Source: Acanthaster planci (lineage: Eukaryota; Echinodermata; Asteroidea; Valvatida; Acanthasteridae). Taken from it: a stretch of 64,000 bases of DNA. How positions within the stretch are numbered: position 1 is the first letter of the stretch; every line of letters begins with the position of its first letter. Shown here in pieces: positions 36,601 through 48,927 of the stretch. The position numbers were made by a program, and so were the translations under genes. The stretch lies in the NCBI RefSeq assembly GCF_001949145.1, contig NW_019091486.1, forward strand, positions 1,254,654 through 1,318,653, read 5' to 3'. The notes beneath the pieces are model-generated. The model was not told where the DNA came from. It ran no database searches and saw only the letters and a program-made list of their open reading frames with translations.

Positions 36601-39600
36601 GTATTTTTCGAGTGAACGTGTGACGCCCAGCATGGAGTTGCAAAAAGGGGGGGCAAATGTGACGCATAAGCTACACCCTACAGGCTATTTTACCTAATAC
36701 ACCCCTCCCCGAAAACTGAAAGAAATTCCCACTGGATTCCTACAGCACAAAGGAAAACACAAAAAGTGGGGGGGGGGGGCTTGCCACATGTCGCGCATCG
36801 CACGGAATGTTGTCGCTTTGTTTATTTGCATTTTTGGTTTCATTCCATTTGTCAAAATACCACGTCAACTACTGCGATCCCGTATTGTACACATGTCAAA
36901 TACTTATACAACTGAAGGTCAGACTCCAAATGCCGAAGGAGCATTTTCATTTTCTTGAAAGCGCCAAACCTAAGTTACCTCCGCTCTCCGTGGGATATTT
37001 CTTTTATGAATGAAAAAATTGACCTTCTGTTTCGGAGAAAAATTCCACTTCGCTCCCGTGCGCGCAAAACCTTGACACGTCTCTGCGTGCTTATGTCTTC
37101 AGCGTTCCCGATGTAGAAAGTCGCGTGAACGTGAAATGAAACGCTCTCTTATTTTATTACAACACTTCGGACCATGTTAGCTCAGACTGAATTCTGTGAC
37201 TTTTTATAAAGGTACTGTCTTGAACATTTGCATTATAGTGTTGGTTAGGCTTTATCCTCGGCCCAGAGAAAGTGACATCTACGTTTTTCTTGAGGCACGC
37301 TCACTCGTCGGAGATTAGATTAATTAAGTTTCAAAGCAATGAGCTTGGACAGTGAAGAGGGTTTTGAAAAGAGTGTTCGAAAGAAGCAGAGCAAATGACA
37401 AATGTGAACAAAGATAAACACACAAAAGAAAGCTTAGCGAAAACAACGAAAAGCTTGTTAATTTCAGGCCCGGACTGTCAAGATCCCTCTCAATCTACCA
37501 TGATGTAAACACTGCAAACTTAATCATCTAACGTTTTAGCAATGAGTTCACAGAATATCCACTAGGAATTTAAAACGGCAACTATTCTTTACGAATCGGT
37601 TCTGAATTTCTATCAATGACAAGTACCTACATGTCACTGAGTAACAAACCTCCACCATAGTAAACTTGTTTCAAATGGCTCCAAGCGTGATAATAAACAT
37701 TAAATGTAAACACGTGACAAGTCACCTTGTGCATTTTTATGTTGTTTGTATGGGATGAAGGAAAGTATCTTCTAGTGGGTGTCGGTACTCAATTAGCAGA
37801 ACTTCTCGGGAAGGATTTAACGACGGATCCAACCCCACCCCCCACATACACCCACAAATACATGTTTTACATACAAAGTGTGGATATTCCTTTGTTCTCC
37901 TGTGGTTAAGGAAACTTGAGGAAAATGCTCCTTCTTCTCCAACTAAGATAACTCCTTCGAGCTCGATTTTTGATGAGGATTTCCTGGAATGTTCCTCTTC
38001 ATTTTGCCACAGATAACCTTGACCCCAAAACACCTCTGAAACTGTTTTTTATAGAGGGGAGAACATTGTGCAGGTGTGCAAGTCCACACAACGCCATCGC
38101 ACCCTTCACTATGGAGGTCTTTTGTGGAGAGGTCCACAGTATGCATGCCACGCTACAGCCACCCTCACACACTGCATCGCCTCCCATTAAGAAATTTAGC
38201 CTACTGCGAATACATACTGCAGAGCCTGAGGTAACACAATAAATGTTATTGCACTTCGCATTGGTTTTATAACTGGTCATGTGTCTAATAAACCTCATCC
38301 ATCTCGTTCCCTAACATTAACAGCACCGCAGCCTCATACGCAGAATCAGTCTTTCAGGAATAAGCGGCATTGTAGTATGCGTGAGCATAATGCACACTGT
38401 CAAGTTTCGGAGACTGCCAGTCAGAGAAAACAGACCCCGTTCATGTTATGCGTTTTTTGTGCACCAAAAACTCTTTCGCCGTCGAATGCCTTTAGGGAAA
38501 GCGAGTTCATTGAAGTTGGCAAAAAAGGGGATTTCTGCTGAATCAGGAAGCCTCGAAGCGGATCCAACACAGTACGACAAGTAAAGGTCCAGGGACGCAT
38601 TCACGTATCCCCTGGCACGTGGAGTTGATCACGAACAAGGTACCAGCAGAACTGTAGGCTTGTACGGTCAAAACGAGGCTGTTGGTCGGGTTACACCCGG
38701 CCGTGTGGCATGTTGGGTATTTACGCAAGACCCCAGGGTGTGCAAGGAGTCGTGATCTGCGGCTTTGTTCGTAATTTAATAAAACAGGTGTAAGTATACC
38801 AACTAAAACGAACTTGACAGAGCATGCGTGGCAGCATAGTGAACTGAAGCAAATGTAAACTTTCCACAGAGAAAGAATGGTTTATTACTTCACTTGCAGG
38901 TACCACATCTATAGGGTATACTGTAAATATCCTTAGACATAAAGTCGTTCATTTAATGTTAAAAAGCAGAAAAATCTGATACGGTGGCTGCGCAAACACA
39001 GTGATCGGCTCGAGACCACAGAGTTCATAAGGTGACGAACGACAGGGAATTATCATGGTAAAGATGAAATGAATGGCTTTGTCACCAAACAATCAAGGGG
39101 GCAGTAAATTGATGAATGGGGCCATCGTCAAGGCTCGCAACCAGACAATGCAGGCCACACAATCGGTATTCTAAACGTTCTCCACTGAGGTAAAAGGCAG
39201 CATTGGAATCTTACCATACCTCGTGTTGTGTTGTACATAGGTTTTCATTACTTTGATTTTTTTTAGGTCAGAACGCCGGTTCGTACTGCAGGCAAATGCA
39301 AAAACGAAGCGAATTTCCTCAGGTACGAAACATATTGCTGCGGAATTCGCTTGAGTCGAAATGTGCTCAACTTTTGTGAATTTTCCGGGCAAATGTTTCA
39401 TCTAAAGGCTAGGTCATACTTCAGGCGAATGCGAAAAGAATTTGACGTCACAATTAGGCGGCAAAATTTCGCTCAACTTTCGTTCAACTTTTACAAATTC
39501 GCAATGCGAATATTCTGACACAAATACACATTCGCGCTCACTTTCGCGCGATATACATGTATGAACCGGCCTTGACGTCTTAACCCTCACAGTCCCAAAT

Positions 39601-40408
39601 CCTCTAATTTCAATGTGATTTTACGCATACACCCTTGGCGGTTAGGGTAAAGGCCAACGTGTTAACCCAGGCACTGATGAGAGTATCTAATATTTTTTCA
39701 GTAGGTCTATAAATCATCCCATATTTTTCTGATAGGCTCATGAAAGAATACAAAGAATACCACGGCAGAGCGCAATCGTTTGTGCTACAAGTGATTGTAT
39801 GGAGTCCGGTCGATTGTCCGCTCAGTCCAATAGAATCTAGGGGTTCATTTTGTGTGAAGATGAAATGAGGTCAGTAAATCCTGAAGCCTTGCATGATATT
39901 AGAGCAATGAACACCAAATAATCGCCACTGCACTGCATGTGACGAGCCATGGAGGTCGTGACAATAGCACCTCCGTCTTTATTTGGTGAAGGATGCCTCA
40001 AGCAAAAGCCCATCCGACGTCACAACGGCGCGAACAAAACGTATTCAGCTATAGACTGGCGTTTATCCGGGTCCACGACCGAGACGATTTTCCTGGATAG
40101 TGCTGGGTTAAACCAGTTTGTTTGGTTTTTCTTTCTTTTTTTCATGCAACCCAAACAAAATAACTAAGGAGGCACTGGAACTTGGTTTACAGCAAAAGAA
40201 AGTTGTAAAAAGTTGACGTCCAGAGAAACATTTTCAAACCACTGTTATACTTGTCAGAAGAAGCTTTTTTATGATGACATGCGTTCCTTGTAACTTTTTT
40301 GCTACATTTAAAGTCAAATCACACACTGCACCAATAATACGGAAAGGATTTGGGTTGCTATTAATTCGTAATCATCTATCCACTGGACGTGATTTTATAA
40401 AAAATGAA

Positions 40409-40730
40409 GCAAACAAGTTGAAAATGATCAATTGATATGTGCAAGCAACGATCTTTGAGGGTATTACCAAATATGACAATACAGCAAACAAACTGAAATT
40501 GATCAATTGATATTTGCAAGCAACGATCCTTTGGGGTATAATTAAATAAGACAATGAGGCAAACAAACTGAAATTGATAAATTGATATTTGCAAGCAACG
40601 ATCCTTTGGGGTATAATTAAATAAGACAATGGGGCAAACAAACTGAAATTGATCAATTGACATTTGCAAGCAACAATCTTTTGGGGTATAATTAAACATG
40701 ACAATGAGGCAAATAAATTTAAATGGAATT
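40409..40730. repeat. 75-bp minisatellite, just over four units
   Basis: Units start at 40409, 40484, 40559, 40634 and (partial) 40709 with gcaaacaaactgaaattga. The spacing is exactly 75 bp each time. Because 75 is divisible by three, two minus-strand frames stay open across the array, but no coding role is evident. Confidence 0.93.
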
Positions 40731-41881
40731 ACGATACCGTCAAGCATGACAAAAGCCTACAGCCTTTGTGCAACTTGGTTGGTAATATGAAAACAAAGTA
40801 AAAAAAGAAAAACACAAGTATTACATTTGACACCTTGATAAAAAATAGTGCAAATTGGTTGTAACACAATATGAGATATCTAATAGTACATGCACTTCCA
40901 GCAATCATGCACATTGGCAATGGCTACAGATGGTGACGGGACCTATGTCTAAATATACATCATTGTTTGTTTAATTGTATCATAAAGTCCTTAGACTAGA
41001 GTTGTTTACCTTACTGTGCTCAATGTATTCATGCCACTGATCATCTTTGGGTACCGTACTCTACTCAGTGATTATGACAACCTCTGTGAAGCAAATTTTC
41101 AAGACCTGAACAGACCTATAACATAATGGTGCCGCACTTTTACGTGTATACTTTCCTATGGCTGAGAGGTAAGGCATAATCCACAGGAAAACGCACATGT
41201 GAACAAACCATGGCATGGGGCTGCCGAGTACAGAATGTTCTCCCAACAGAACCCCACAGAACCAGCACTTCCCAGCAAGCATGGCTGAAAAAAGCATGCC
41301 AAGTCCCAGGCAGTGTTTGGAGTCATGCTCAATCAGCATGCACACTTGACTACAGTGGCGTATCCCGGTGTTGGGTCCTTGGTCCAGGAAGAGAAGTTGG
41401 GAAGTAAATTTGGAACGACTGGCAATTTGTTTTTTCATCTATCAAAATGGGTCATTGTTAAGAATGTCAACCAGCAGATATTTCCAGTGATTCGATCTTT
41501 GGTGCCCAACAGACACACTGTAATTGCTAAGCTATAACTCCTGCTCCAGGCACCACTGTGAAACTGGGCCCGAGACTCTACCTTCCACTTTACACGAGGG
41601 CACTGCAAGGGGGGGGCGATGGGGGTGCTTTTGCCCTGGGAAAAACTTTTAAAAATAAAAAAGCATAGTAAGGAAAAGAAAATAGTACAGGAGATAAAAA
41701 GAGAATGGAAATCAACAATTTGCTCGAAAGACCCCTCGAAATTGGCACTCTGCACTGTTAATGGTTTCTCTATTCGTCGCTGAGTCCTTTGTCCCCCCCA
41801 GAAATGCACCCCCACCTCTCCCCCCCCCCCAAAAAAAATCCAGCTGACGCCTATGGCTTTGCATAATTTTCTTTCTTCCGT

Positions 41882-41887
41882 TTTATT
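41882..41887 (-). promoter_or_regulatory. GLO1: Candidate polyadenylation signal of GLO1
   Basis: AATAAA on the minus strand, 10 bases after the GLO1 stop codon. If used, the 3' UTR would be very short. Other signals further downstream are equally possible. Confidence 0.4.
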
Positions 41888-41897
41888 TGTTTGGCTC

Positions 41898-41989
41898 TTA
41901 GTTCAGCAACTTCCCCATGTCACTGGGAGAGAGAATCTCGATCCAGTAGCCGTCAGGGTCGGATATAAATGCAATGTTCTTCATTTTTC
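41898..41989 (-). CDS. GLO1: GLO1 exon 6 (C-terminus, Glu ligand)
   Basis: Encodes [20 protein letters not shown], then [10 protein letters not shown] and TAA at 41900-41898. Acceptor attccacag. Contains the last metal ligand, Glu168. Confidence 0.97.
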
Positions 41990-44900
41990 CTGTGGAATCA
42001 GGAGTAAACAAGCCAACATGCATATTAGGCCACAAGAACCAAAGACACATTCTACCAGGGGCATGTTTTCGTGACTGTGACCAGAAACATCTTTCTGGCT
42101 TGGACACTGATTTGGCCACTTTCCAGGATCCGGTTACACCTAGTGATTTCATTGTTCTGACCAGCTAAAAACCGAAGGTTCACTGCGGGTTCAAAACGGC
42201 AAATAGTTAGTTGACCATCTCATCGCCGTCTTCAAAATAAATAAAGTGTGTCCCAAGATTTGTTGTTGCATGCAACAAACTTTCTTCTATCGTGTAAAAA
42301 GAGAGAACAATAGTAGTAAAGAACTTGGCACATAATGAGTGAAAATGACATTTGTCAGCAATGTCCTTTGCTACCTAGCACTTTGTCTCTCTCACGTGAT
42401 GTAACCATTACTGGCCATTTAGAACATGCTTCTGGGTACAGGTCATGAGAACATACCCCAGATAAATGTAATAATACTTAAAAACAATTTTGAAAAATTA
42501 CAAATTCACTGACCCTGTCATACATTTAAAGACATTAGTACACTAAAGATCAACACTGAAGAAGTTTTCAAATGGAACTATCAAAAGTGTGAAAATCACT
42601 AGACAGAAAGTCTCGTCTGGATCTGGAGAGCCTTTGAACAGACCAAGTTTAACAGAATGTTAGGACCAGTAGAAAAGTGGCGTTTTAAGCCCTCAGCCAT
42701 CATTAACAATGCCAATTTCCCCCACAAAATCAGCAGCAGCAAGGCATACATACCATCGCTGGGCTTTTTGACAAAGGCGACTCCGAGTTCCTCAAACCTC
42801 TTGCAAGCAGCTTCAACGTCGGGGACGGAGATCCCGAGATGGCCTGAGAGGAATCGGGAATCATGAAGAAATAGACTGAATTAATTCCTTTCCCTTGGAT
42901 TTTACAACATTTAAAACAGGATTGAGGATAGATTGGAAAAGTCCAGGTTTTACCTTGCACTGTATTCCTCCCACTTCACAATTCAAAGCCACTCAAAATT
43001 TGGCTCTAAGTGCCATACAGGTCCTTGTTATCTGGTTTTTTAAAATAAATTTGAAAAGGATTTCAAACCAACAAGGGTTCAACACGAATTCTACTTGCTT
43101 TGCTTTGCTGAGCAGCTCAAAGCGGGTAAAACCGTCACAGGTTTGGGTCTGCAAAAAAGTCCCATTCACTATGGGGATTGAGGAATGGGGTTTTTTAGCT
43201 CTGGCCTGAATTGGCAGCCAACAATGAATGCCGTGAGATGTGAGTTCCACCAGTCATATAGCAAGGATCTCCATGTCAGTTGTATGAAACATTCTGGTCC
43301 TGCAAGTGGTTCTGAGTTCAAAGACAAAGCCAAATGATGAGGCAAGACTGACTTTTGAGAAAGAGCCCAAGGCAATATATCTTTCAAGTCAACTGTAAAC
43401 TGAAGGTTTTCCAGAGTTGAAAGAAACTACATGTACAAACTCAATTTCCTTGTGGGAGGGAACAACGGCAGAGGAGAGTGATGACCTTTGTTGACCTTTC
43501 CAGGATAGCATTAACCCCAATCATCTAAAATCCTCCCCAATACATCTGTTTTTTAATACAATTTTGATGAAATCAATTATATGAGATTAGTTTTATCTTC
43601 CATTCTTGTTGGCATCAGGGGATGTAAAATTTGATTTATTAGATGTTCTTTTTAGAAACATGAAAGACTCAGAGTTGCACAAAGGCTTGTGAAAAAAACA
43701 AATTCACAAGGTTACTCAAGTGCACTAGTAAGGAGAGACTGTGGGTTTGAGTCTTACCCTAGTACGTCCGTATGATTATAGTTCCTACTGAAAGGAAAAC
43801 TGTATCGACATACCAAAGCCTCGGGGGTCCTTGTTGCCATTGTGGTAACCTGAGAAAGCATCGTCAACATCTGTTCCATAGTTACTGGAGAATAAGAAGT
43901 AGGAGAGGTTTTAACTATCACACTAAATGTCCATGCTGCTGGGGTAGTTATGCTCCAATGTGTTTTGTGCAGGCAGTGTGAGTTTTCTTAATGCATTGCT
44001 AACTGTGATCGGCTTTGTGAAAATGAGTCACAAGTTGCCAGAGCTTATGAGTTGAAGGCCATTAAATGAATCTTGCACAACATAAGTCAACAGGAGTTCT
44101 CCACATTCTTTCATATAGGCATCCATTTTCAGCAGGATACCAACCTGTGCGACACGACAAAACACAGAGCACAATTTCTTCTTTCCAATACAAACTACCA
44201 CAGGCTCAACAGTGGCTCTGTGACTCATTTTCACAGAGTGAGTTACGATTATCTTTAGACCTGTTTTCTTACTTGTGTAGGGCAAGGAATGTTTTGTACA
44301 ATGAGACATTTTTGTGCGGCACACATATTAGTGAGAACTGAAGCCTACCAGTACTTTTGCTTGGTAAACAAGTTCTGCCCTTAACATATGCCTGTGCCTG
44401 AGAATTGCACAAAATCGGTTCCTGGGTCTTTATACTGCCAGCCTGAGGACCAGTGGAGACTTTTCTCAGATGTCACTAAAACCTTGGAGCTCCTTTTGAA
44501 GGTTTCATACGGCAGTCAAAGAAAATCCATTCAGCAAAAATTCCTGAATCTCAGACAGACCATTAGGTCCACTGGATTACTGGGGGAAACTGAAAACTGG
44601 CACAATTACACCTGCTAATGTCAGTGATTTGATTGAATGCGCTTTTGTTTAGGTCCAACGCTGTCTAACCGCCTAACTTATGTTGCATGGATGAGCTGGA
44701 TTTATGAACAACTCACACAAAGACTCACTAAGTGAGTTCCACTGTGGCGGGCTGCTGGAAAGTCCATCGAGTTCTCTCCTTCTCATCTTTGGGTATGTCC
44801 TCCTCCTTGCAGTATCCCATGAAGAAGAGAGAGAACTTCATCGAAGGGAAGTCAAAATGCCTCAGGAGTCTGTTTAAAATAAAAATCAAAGGCTTTGCCT

Positions 44901-47900
44901 AAGATTTGTAATGACTTGCGTCAGTGACTCGACTTGAGCCACAAGTTTTGGCAAATGACTCGATTAGAGTCACTGTGAGCAATGGCTCAACTTAACTCAA
45001 TCTCTCTTCAGAAGACCCAACTCAAGTTAAAATAAAGACTTGAGTCCCAAAAATAAAGGGAAACTCTTAGCAAAAAGATTGCTGCAATGACTTTATGGTG
45101 CCGGTTTATAATGTTCATGTCATGTTATAATCATCAAGAAATGTTGATGTAGTGTGACCACATGTAATCACCCAGAGGTAAATTTAGAAACACCAGAAAA
45201 TGACTTTCTCTCATTTTTTTTGGTTCAAATATTTGTGTCTCAAATTGACTTGAGCTGAATACTTGACTTTTTGGGTCTAATGACTCGACTCAAGTTACTC
45301 CGTTGCAATGACTCAATTTGACACAAGTCACAAAAATTGACTTGTTACAACTGACAACCTTACATCAACGTACATGTACACTGCCAACAAAACAGCCAAA
45401 TGTCAACTCACCTCATCCCAAGAACACGGGTGTAGAAGTCAAGTGACTTTCTTGGGTCTTTGATTCGGATCATCGTCTGTTGCATGATGAAATCCTACAG
45501 TCAAACAAAGAGTTTTCAGTACCTCTGTTCACATGTATTTAATAGGTCCTCACAATACTACTTCCAACAACAACCCTTGAAATGTGCCTTTGTAATTCAA
45601 CTTCAGCTTTTGTTATGCTAGTTGAAAGGTATTTTGATGGTTCCGAATGCAAAATTCCATTTTCATGAGCAAAAATATTTCATTCAGGTAGAAAACCTTC
45701 ATGTTGCATTGGTTTGAGCAAAGAATATAGTTGGAAGTTTTCCCATGTTCCTGTTCAAAATTTCCTTTTTTTTAGTTGATTCATTGTTGTCTGAGCGCGC
45801 AATAAAGCCAGTGACCAGTGTTTTCTCAGAAATACTTTCAATGAGGAAATTCTGGGTTCACAATCTGAACAGAAAAACCTTTAAATGAAGCAGCGTCTTC
45901 CCTGACTTCTATCACAGCAACAAACAGAAACCTCTGTTGCACGGAAAAGCATGGCCAACTGTAAATTTCCATACATCTACCTTAAACCCTCAACGGGCAT
46001 GCCAGCTTGTTTTCTTCCATTTCTGACGAGTGTAAAGTCAAAAAGAAACATGCTAAAGAAAGCTTCTTTCCCTTGAATCTGAACCCTTTAAAACTCTACA
46101 GACAATGCTCAACGCTGTCAGTGAATTCAGCCCGACACAAGTCTGTCCCCGCAATTCAGTCCTGAATTTCCCAACAAAAGAAATTGTGCCTTCAATTTGA
46201 GGCTGGTTAGGACAAGCCTAAAATACCAGAAAAATACAACGTACATGCACAAGAAGATGGGTGCACTGTAGCAAACTTTAGCCCTCGATTCCCAACCAGC
46301 CTGGAATCGAGGGCACAATTTCTTTTGTTGGAAATATAGAGGCTTTTGCCAAAATAACCCTTTAAAACTGATGACTTCAAGGTAGACTATTTACATACTT
46401 CTCTGGCTACTTCTATCAAGTGTGAAACTTAATTAACACCACCCTAGAAGCATAAATGCCATGTTTATGAGTCTTAAACTGCCCAATGCTTTATGCTGTA
46501 GTTTGGTCATACTCTTTGGCACCAGGGTGGAGATCTTGCTAACAAACAGTCTTACAGTGAGAGTTCGGCATACAGACATCATTAATTCTCCCTTATAGTG
46601 GTTAACCAGCCACCACAAAGCTATAAAAAGTCACATTTAGTAGTGAAAATATCAAAGCATTTACTTGAAAAACACTTAAGAATTTTTCAGAGGCATGTCC
46701 CACACAGGCACTGGAGGTAAACTACTTTAGAGTTGAATTTTCCGAGCAATGAACGTGTGAGCCACTCGCTTTGTTTAAGTGTTTGTAATTTGTATGTGGG
46801 CTTGTTGTAGAGCGAGTCTAGTTGGGTGTCAGTCACTTCACCCAGTTCCACTTCGTCCCATGTCATTTCACCCTGAACCACTTTGCCAAATTGCCATTTA
46901 GCCCCACCCCACTTCACCTGTCCACACATCACCCCACCTACTTTGCCCCATTTCCACTTTGCCCAAGCTATGCTTGATTCTGCTTGGAACCTAACGCATG
47001 AAAAAGCAAGGCGCCTCTTTTATAGGTGTCTTGGATTGACACCATGACAACGGATTTGGTAATAAAATTGGACTAACGTAACGATATCGCTCCTTTAAAT
47101 TTTCCTCAAAGTTTCTCCTGTAGTCTTTTATGGATCCCCCATACCGCTTCCCTTGAAGTCCTTTCGTTCATGTGAGCCATTACTTTTGTGAATCCATTTC
47201 CACACTTGACTTTTACGGACAGAAATTTTAAAAATGCACGTTTCTCCTTTTTATCCTCCTTAGAACATTCACTAGTACCCATCAAACACATAATGCTGTG
47301 ACACCTGTTGAAGGTCGCACAGATACGACTACAACATTTTGAAATAACGTTAAGCATAGAAAAGTATTATAAAATATGAAAACACTGTGATAACATTACT
47401 CAAATGCCCCAAATCTGATTTTTTTCCCTGATGTGTTAAACTAATGTTATCCAATTGTTACTGTGTAATATTTGAAACAATAGCTAAAACGAATTTTGCT
47501 AAATTAATATGTTTATGACATTAGTTAGAAGTTATAAAATTTGTACCTCTATGATTTGTCAACGTTAACCGAATATGCATTTATAGCAGTGCTTGAAATT
47601 CTTTAAAGCTGTTTTCATGATGTTACGATGTAGTGATGATAAAATTCTTAAAACATTTTATAGATGTCTGATAAGAGCCAACACCTCTTTGAAACTGGTT
47701 GATAATATAAATGTTAAAAAAGTGGATGTGATATTTTCACATCATTTGAACAATAGTGGCACTGAAATGCTTGAACGATGTGAATTCAATATATTTGTAT
47801 TGCTGTAACCAACATATTCATGTCAAAGTAAATTATCACACAAATGCAATGTAACAGTGCTGATAACATTTTCAAAACATTTTTTAAGGGCAATGAAATT

Positions 47901-48927
47901 TGATATATTGTTTCTCATCAAGGGATTTTTCAAATTTACATTTGATTCTCTTTTCATTCGTCATTCTTTTCTATCATGGAAATAAAACCCTTTTTATGAC
48001 TTCATCTGGCTTCAATATAGTGCGTCAAGCTGAAGCGAGAGAAGATTTGGAATAAGATCTATATGTCACTCTGAGAATAAGATCTGTCACTCGTGATTGT
48101 GTGCTGGTCTGATGCTGTTTGACCGCTGGATTGCAGCGCATGCCGTTGCCCGTTCAGGCATGTTTTGACTTTTATTGACTATTGGGTGCCCCACCAAGCT
48201 GACAAGGTGCCCATGGGCAGTCAGACTTTAACTATTTTGTGTTCTGATGACTGGGATTGCTGGAATATAACTTTCGATGTTGGGAGTTGGACTTTCCATG
48301 AAGTTTTGCCTTTTTTCAATAATGAAATTTTTTGATGCGGGGCCAAAAGCATATGCAGGCACTGACAAGAAACAATAAATCTGATTTCAGTAGCCTAATG
48401 TCAAAATCAACGGAACATTCACTACATTTAAAATAATTCAATTCAACATTAATGTTTGAAACTTGCTTATTCAGTGTAACAAATTAGTGGATTTGCCTGA
48501 AATGGAACCTTTAGATTGGCTGGACAATGCTGGACAGACACACCGTCGACAGCGCATTGCAGCCTTCACCTAGGTCAAAACTAAACAAGACGTTTAAACT
48601 TACATTGGCGCAACGTGGCAATGGAACAAAGTAAGTGGAAATGGGGCCTAAGTGAGGATAGGGTGAAATGGCAATGCATGGGGCGATCGGTGGTTTGGGA
48701 GGAAGAGGTCTGGGGCGAAATGACTGTACAGTTGCACATGCATGACACGGTTGATGATCTACCCCCCAGAACCGTGGGGTCCGACGTCCGCTCGAGGGCC
48801 CCCACAGTCCTTGGGAGTAGGCCCTAATGCCGTGATCCTCTTTGAATCGATTAACCACCACCTTTGTGCTTGGATCGGGTTTCGAACAACTCGCATCAAT
48901 ATCCTGCTGTGTGACGGCGTTTGCCAT
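41898..48927 (-). CDS. GLO1: Lactoylglutathione lyase, glyoxalase I (gene span, 6 exons, complete)
   Basis: Isomerises the hemithioacetal of methylglyoxal and glutathione to S-lactoylglutathione, the first step of cytosolic methylglyoxal detoxification. The six exons total 543 nt, giving 180 residues plus stop (the human protein is 184), and all splice phases agree. Metal ligands known for this family are present: Gln28 (QQTM), Glu94 (VELT), His122 (GHLGI) and Glu168 (YWIEIL). Other family hallmarks are [27 protein letters not shown] and DPDGYWIEI. The start at 48927 gives MANAVTQQ... and the DPSTK|DF exon junction. The gene is head to head with MIS18BP1, with about 1.6 kb between start codons. 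Intron 1 (3.4 kb) holds repeats. No breaks; it looks functional. Confidence 0.97.
42754..42843 (-). CDS. GLO1: GLO1 exon 5 (His ligand)
   Basis: Encodes [20 protein letters not shown], then [11 protein letters not shown]. Acceptor cctctcag, donor ATG|GTATGT. His122 starts the second metal-binding half. Confidence 0.97.
43814..43884 (-). CDS. GLO1: GLO1 exon 4
   Basis: Encodes [20 protein letters not shown], then PRGFG. Acceptor ttctccag, donor TTG|GTATGT. Confidence 0.97.
44729..44869 (-). CDS. GLO1: GLO1 exon 3 (Glu ligand)
   Basis: 46 codons with split codons at both ends. It encodes [20 protein letters not shown], then [20 protein letters not shown] and PATVELT. Glu94 in VELT is a metal ligand. 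Acceptor tttaaacag, donor TTA|GTGAGT. Confidence 0.97.
44916..45350. repeat. gactcgacttgagtc-type repeats, copies 2 and 3
   Basis: Two blocks (44916-45050 and 45238-45350) of degenerate gactcgacttgagtc motifs in GLO1 intron 2. They share gtgagcaa...ggctcaactt and gacccaactcaagttaaa with the block at 26.8 kb. Confidence 0.65.
45412..45494 (-). CDS. GLO1: GLO1 exon 2 (Gln ligand)
   Basis: Encodes [20 protein letters not shown], then YTRVLGM plus AG of the next Arg. Gln28 is the first metal ligand. Acceptor gactgtag, donor GAG|GTGAGT. Confidence 0.97.
45575..45965 (+). repeat. Dispersed ~400-bp repeat, copy 4
   Basis: In GLO1 intron 1. Shares gttgcattggtttgagcaaag, gttgattcattgttgtctgag, gaaattctgggttcacaatct and tatcacagcaacaa with the other copies. 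Confidence 0.7.
46840..46970. repeat. Imperfect cactttgcccca/cacttcaccc low-complexity tract
   Basis: Irregular repeats of cacttcaccc, catttcaccc and cactttgccc in GLO1 intron 1. A complementary-looking tract (gtggaaatggggcc...gggtgaaatggc) occurs at 48628-48690. Confidence 0.55.
48862..48927 (-). CDS. GLO1: GLO1 exon 1 (start codon)
   Basis: 22 codons: [20 protein letters not shown], then TK. The PDPSTK end matches the conserved DPSTK before DF in animal glyoxalase I, and exon 2 begins with DF. Donor AAG|GTGGTG. This is the only in-frame ATG near the exon. Confidence 0.93.

Larger units (their letters stand above)
35254..41897. other. Intergenic region between patatin first exon D and GLO1
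   Basis: Holds the LINE fragment (35.7-36.6 kb) and the 75-bp minisatellite (40.4-40.7 kb). Elsewhere only weak repeats are visible, such as caggcgaatgcgaa-type phrases at 39.25-39.55 kb. No gene could be supported. Confidence 0.6.

Noticed and set aside
40409-40730. CRISPR-like spaced repeats
   Set aside because: The units are contiguous 75-bp tandem copies without unique spacers, in eukaryotic DNA.
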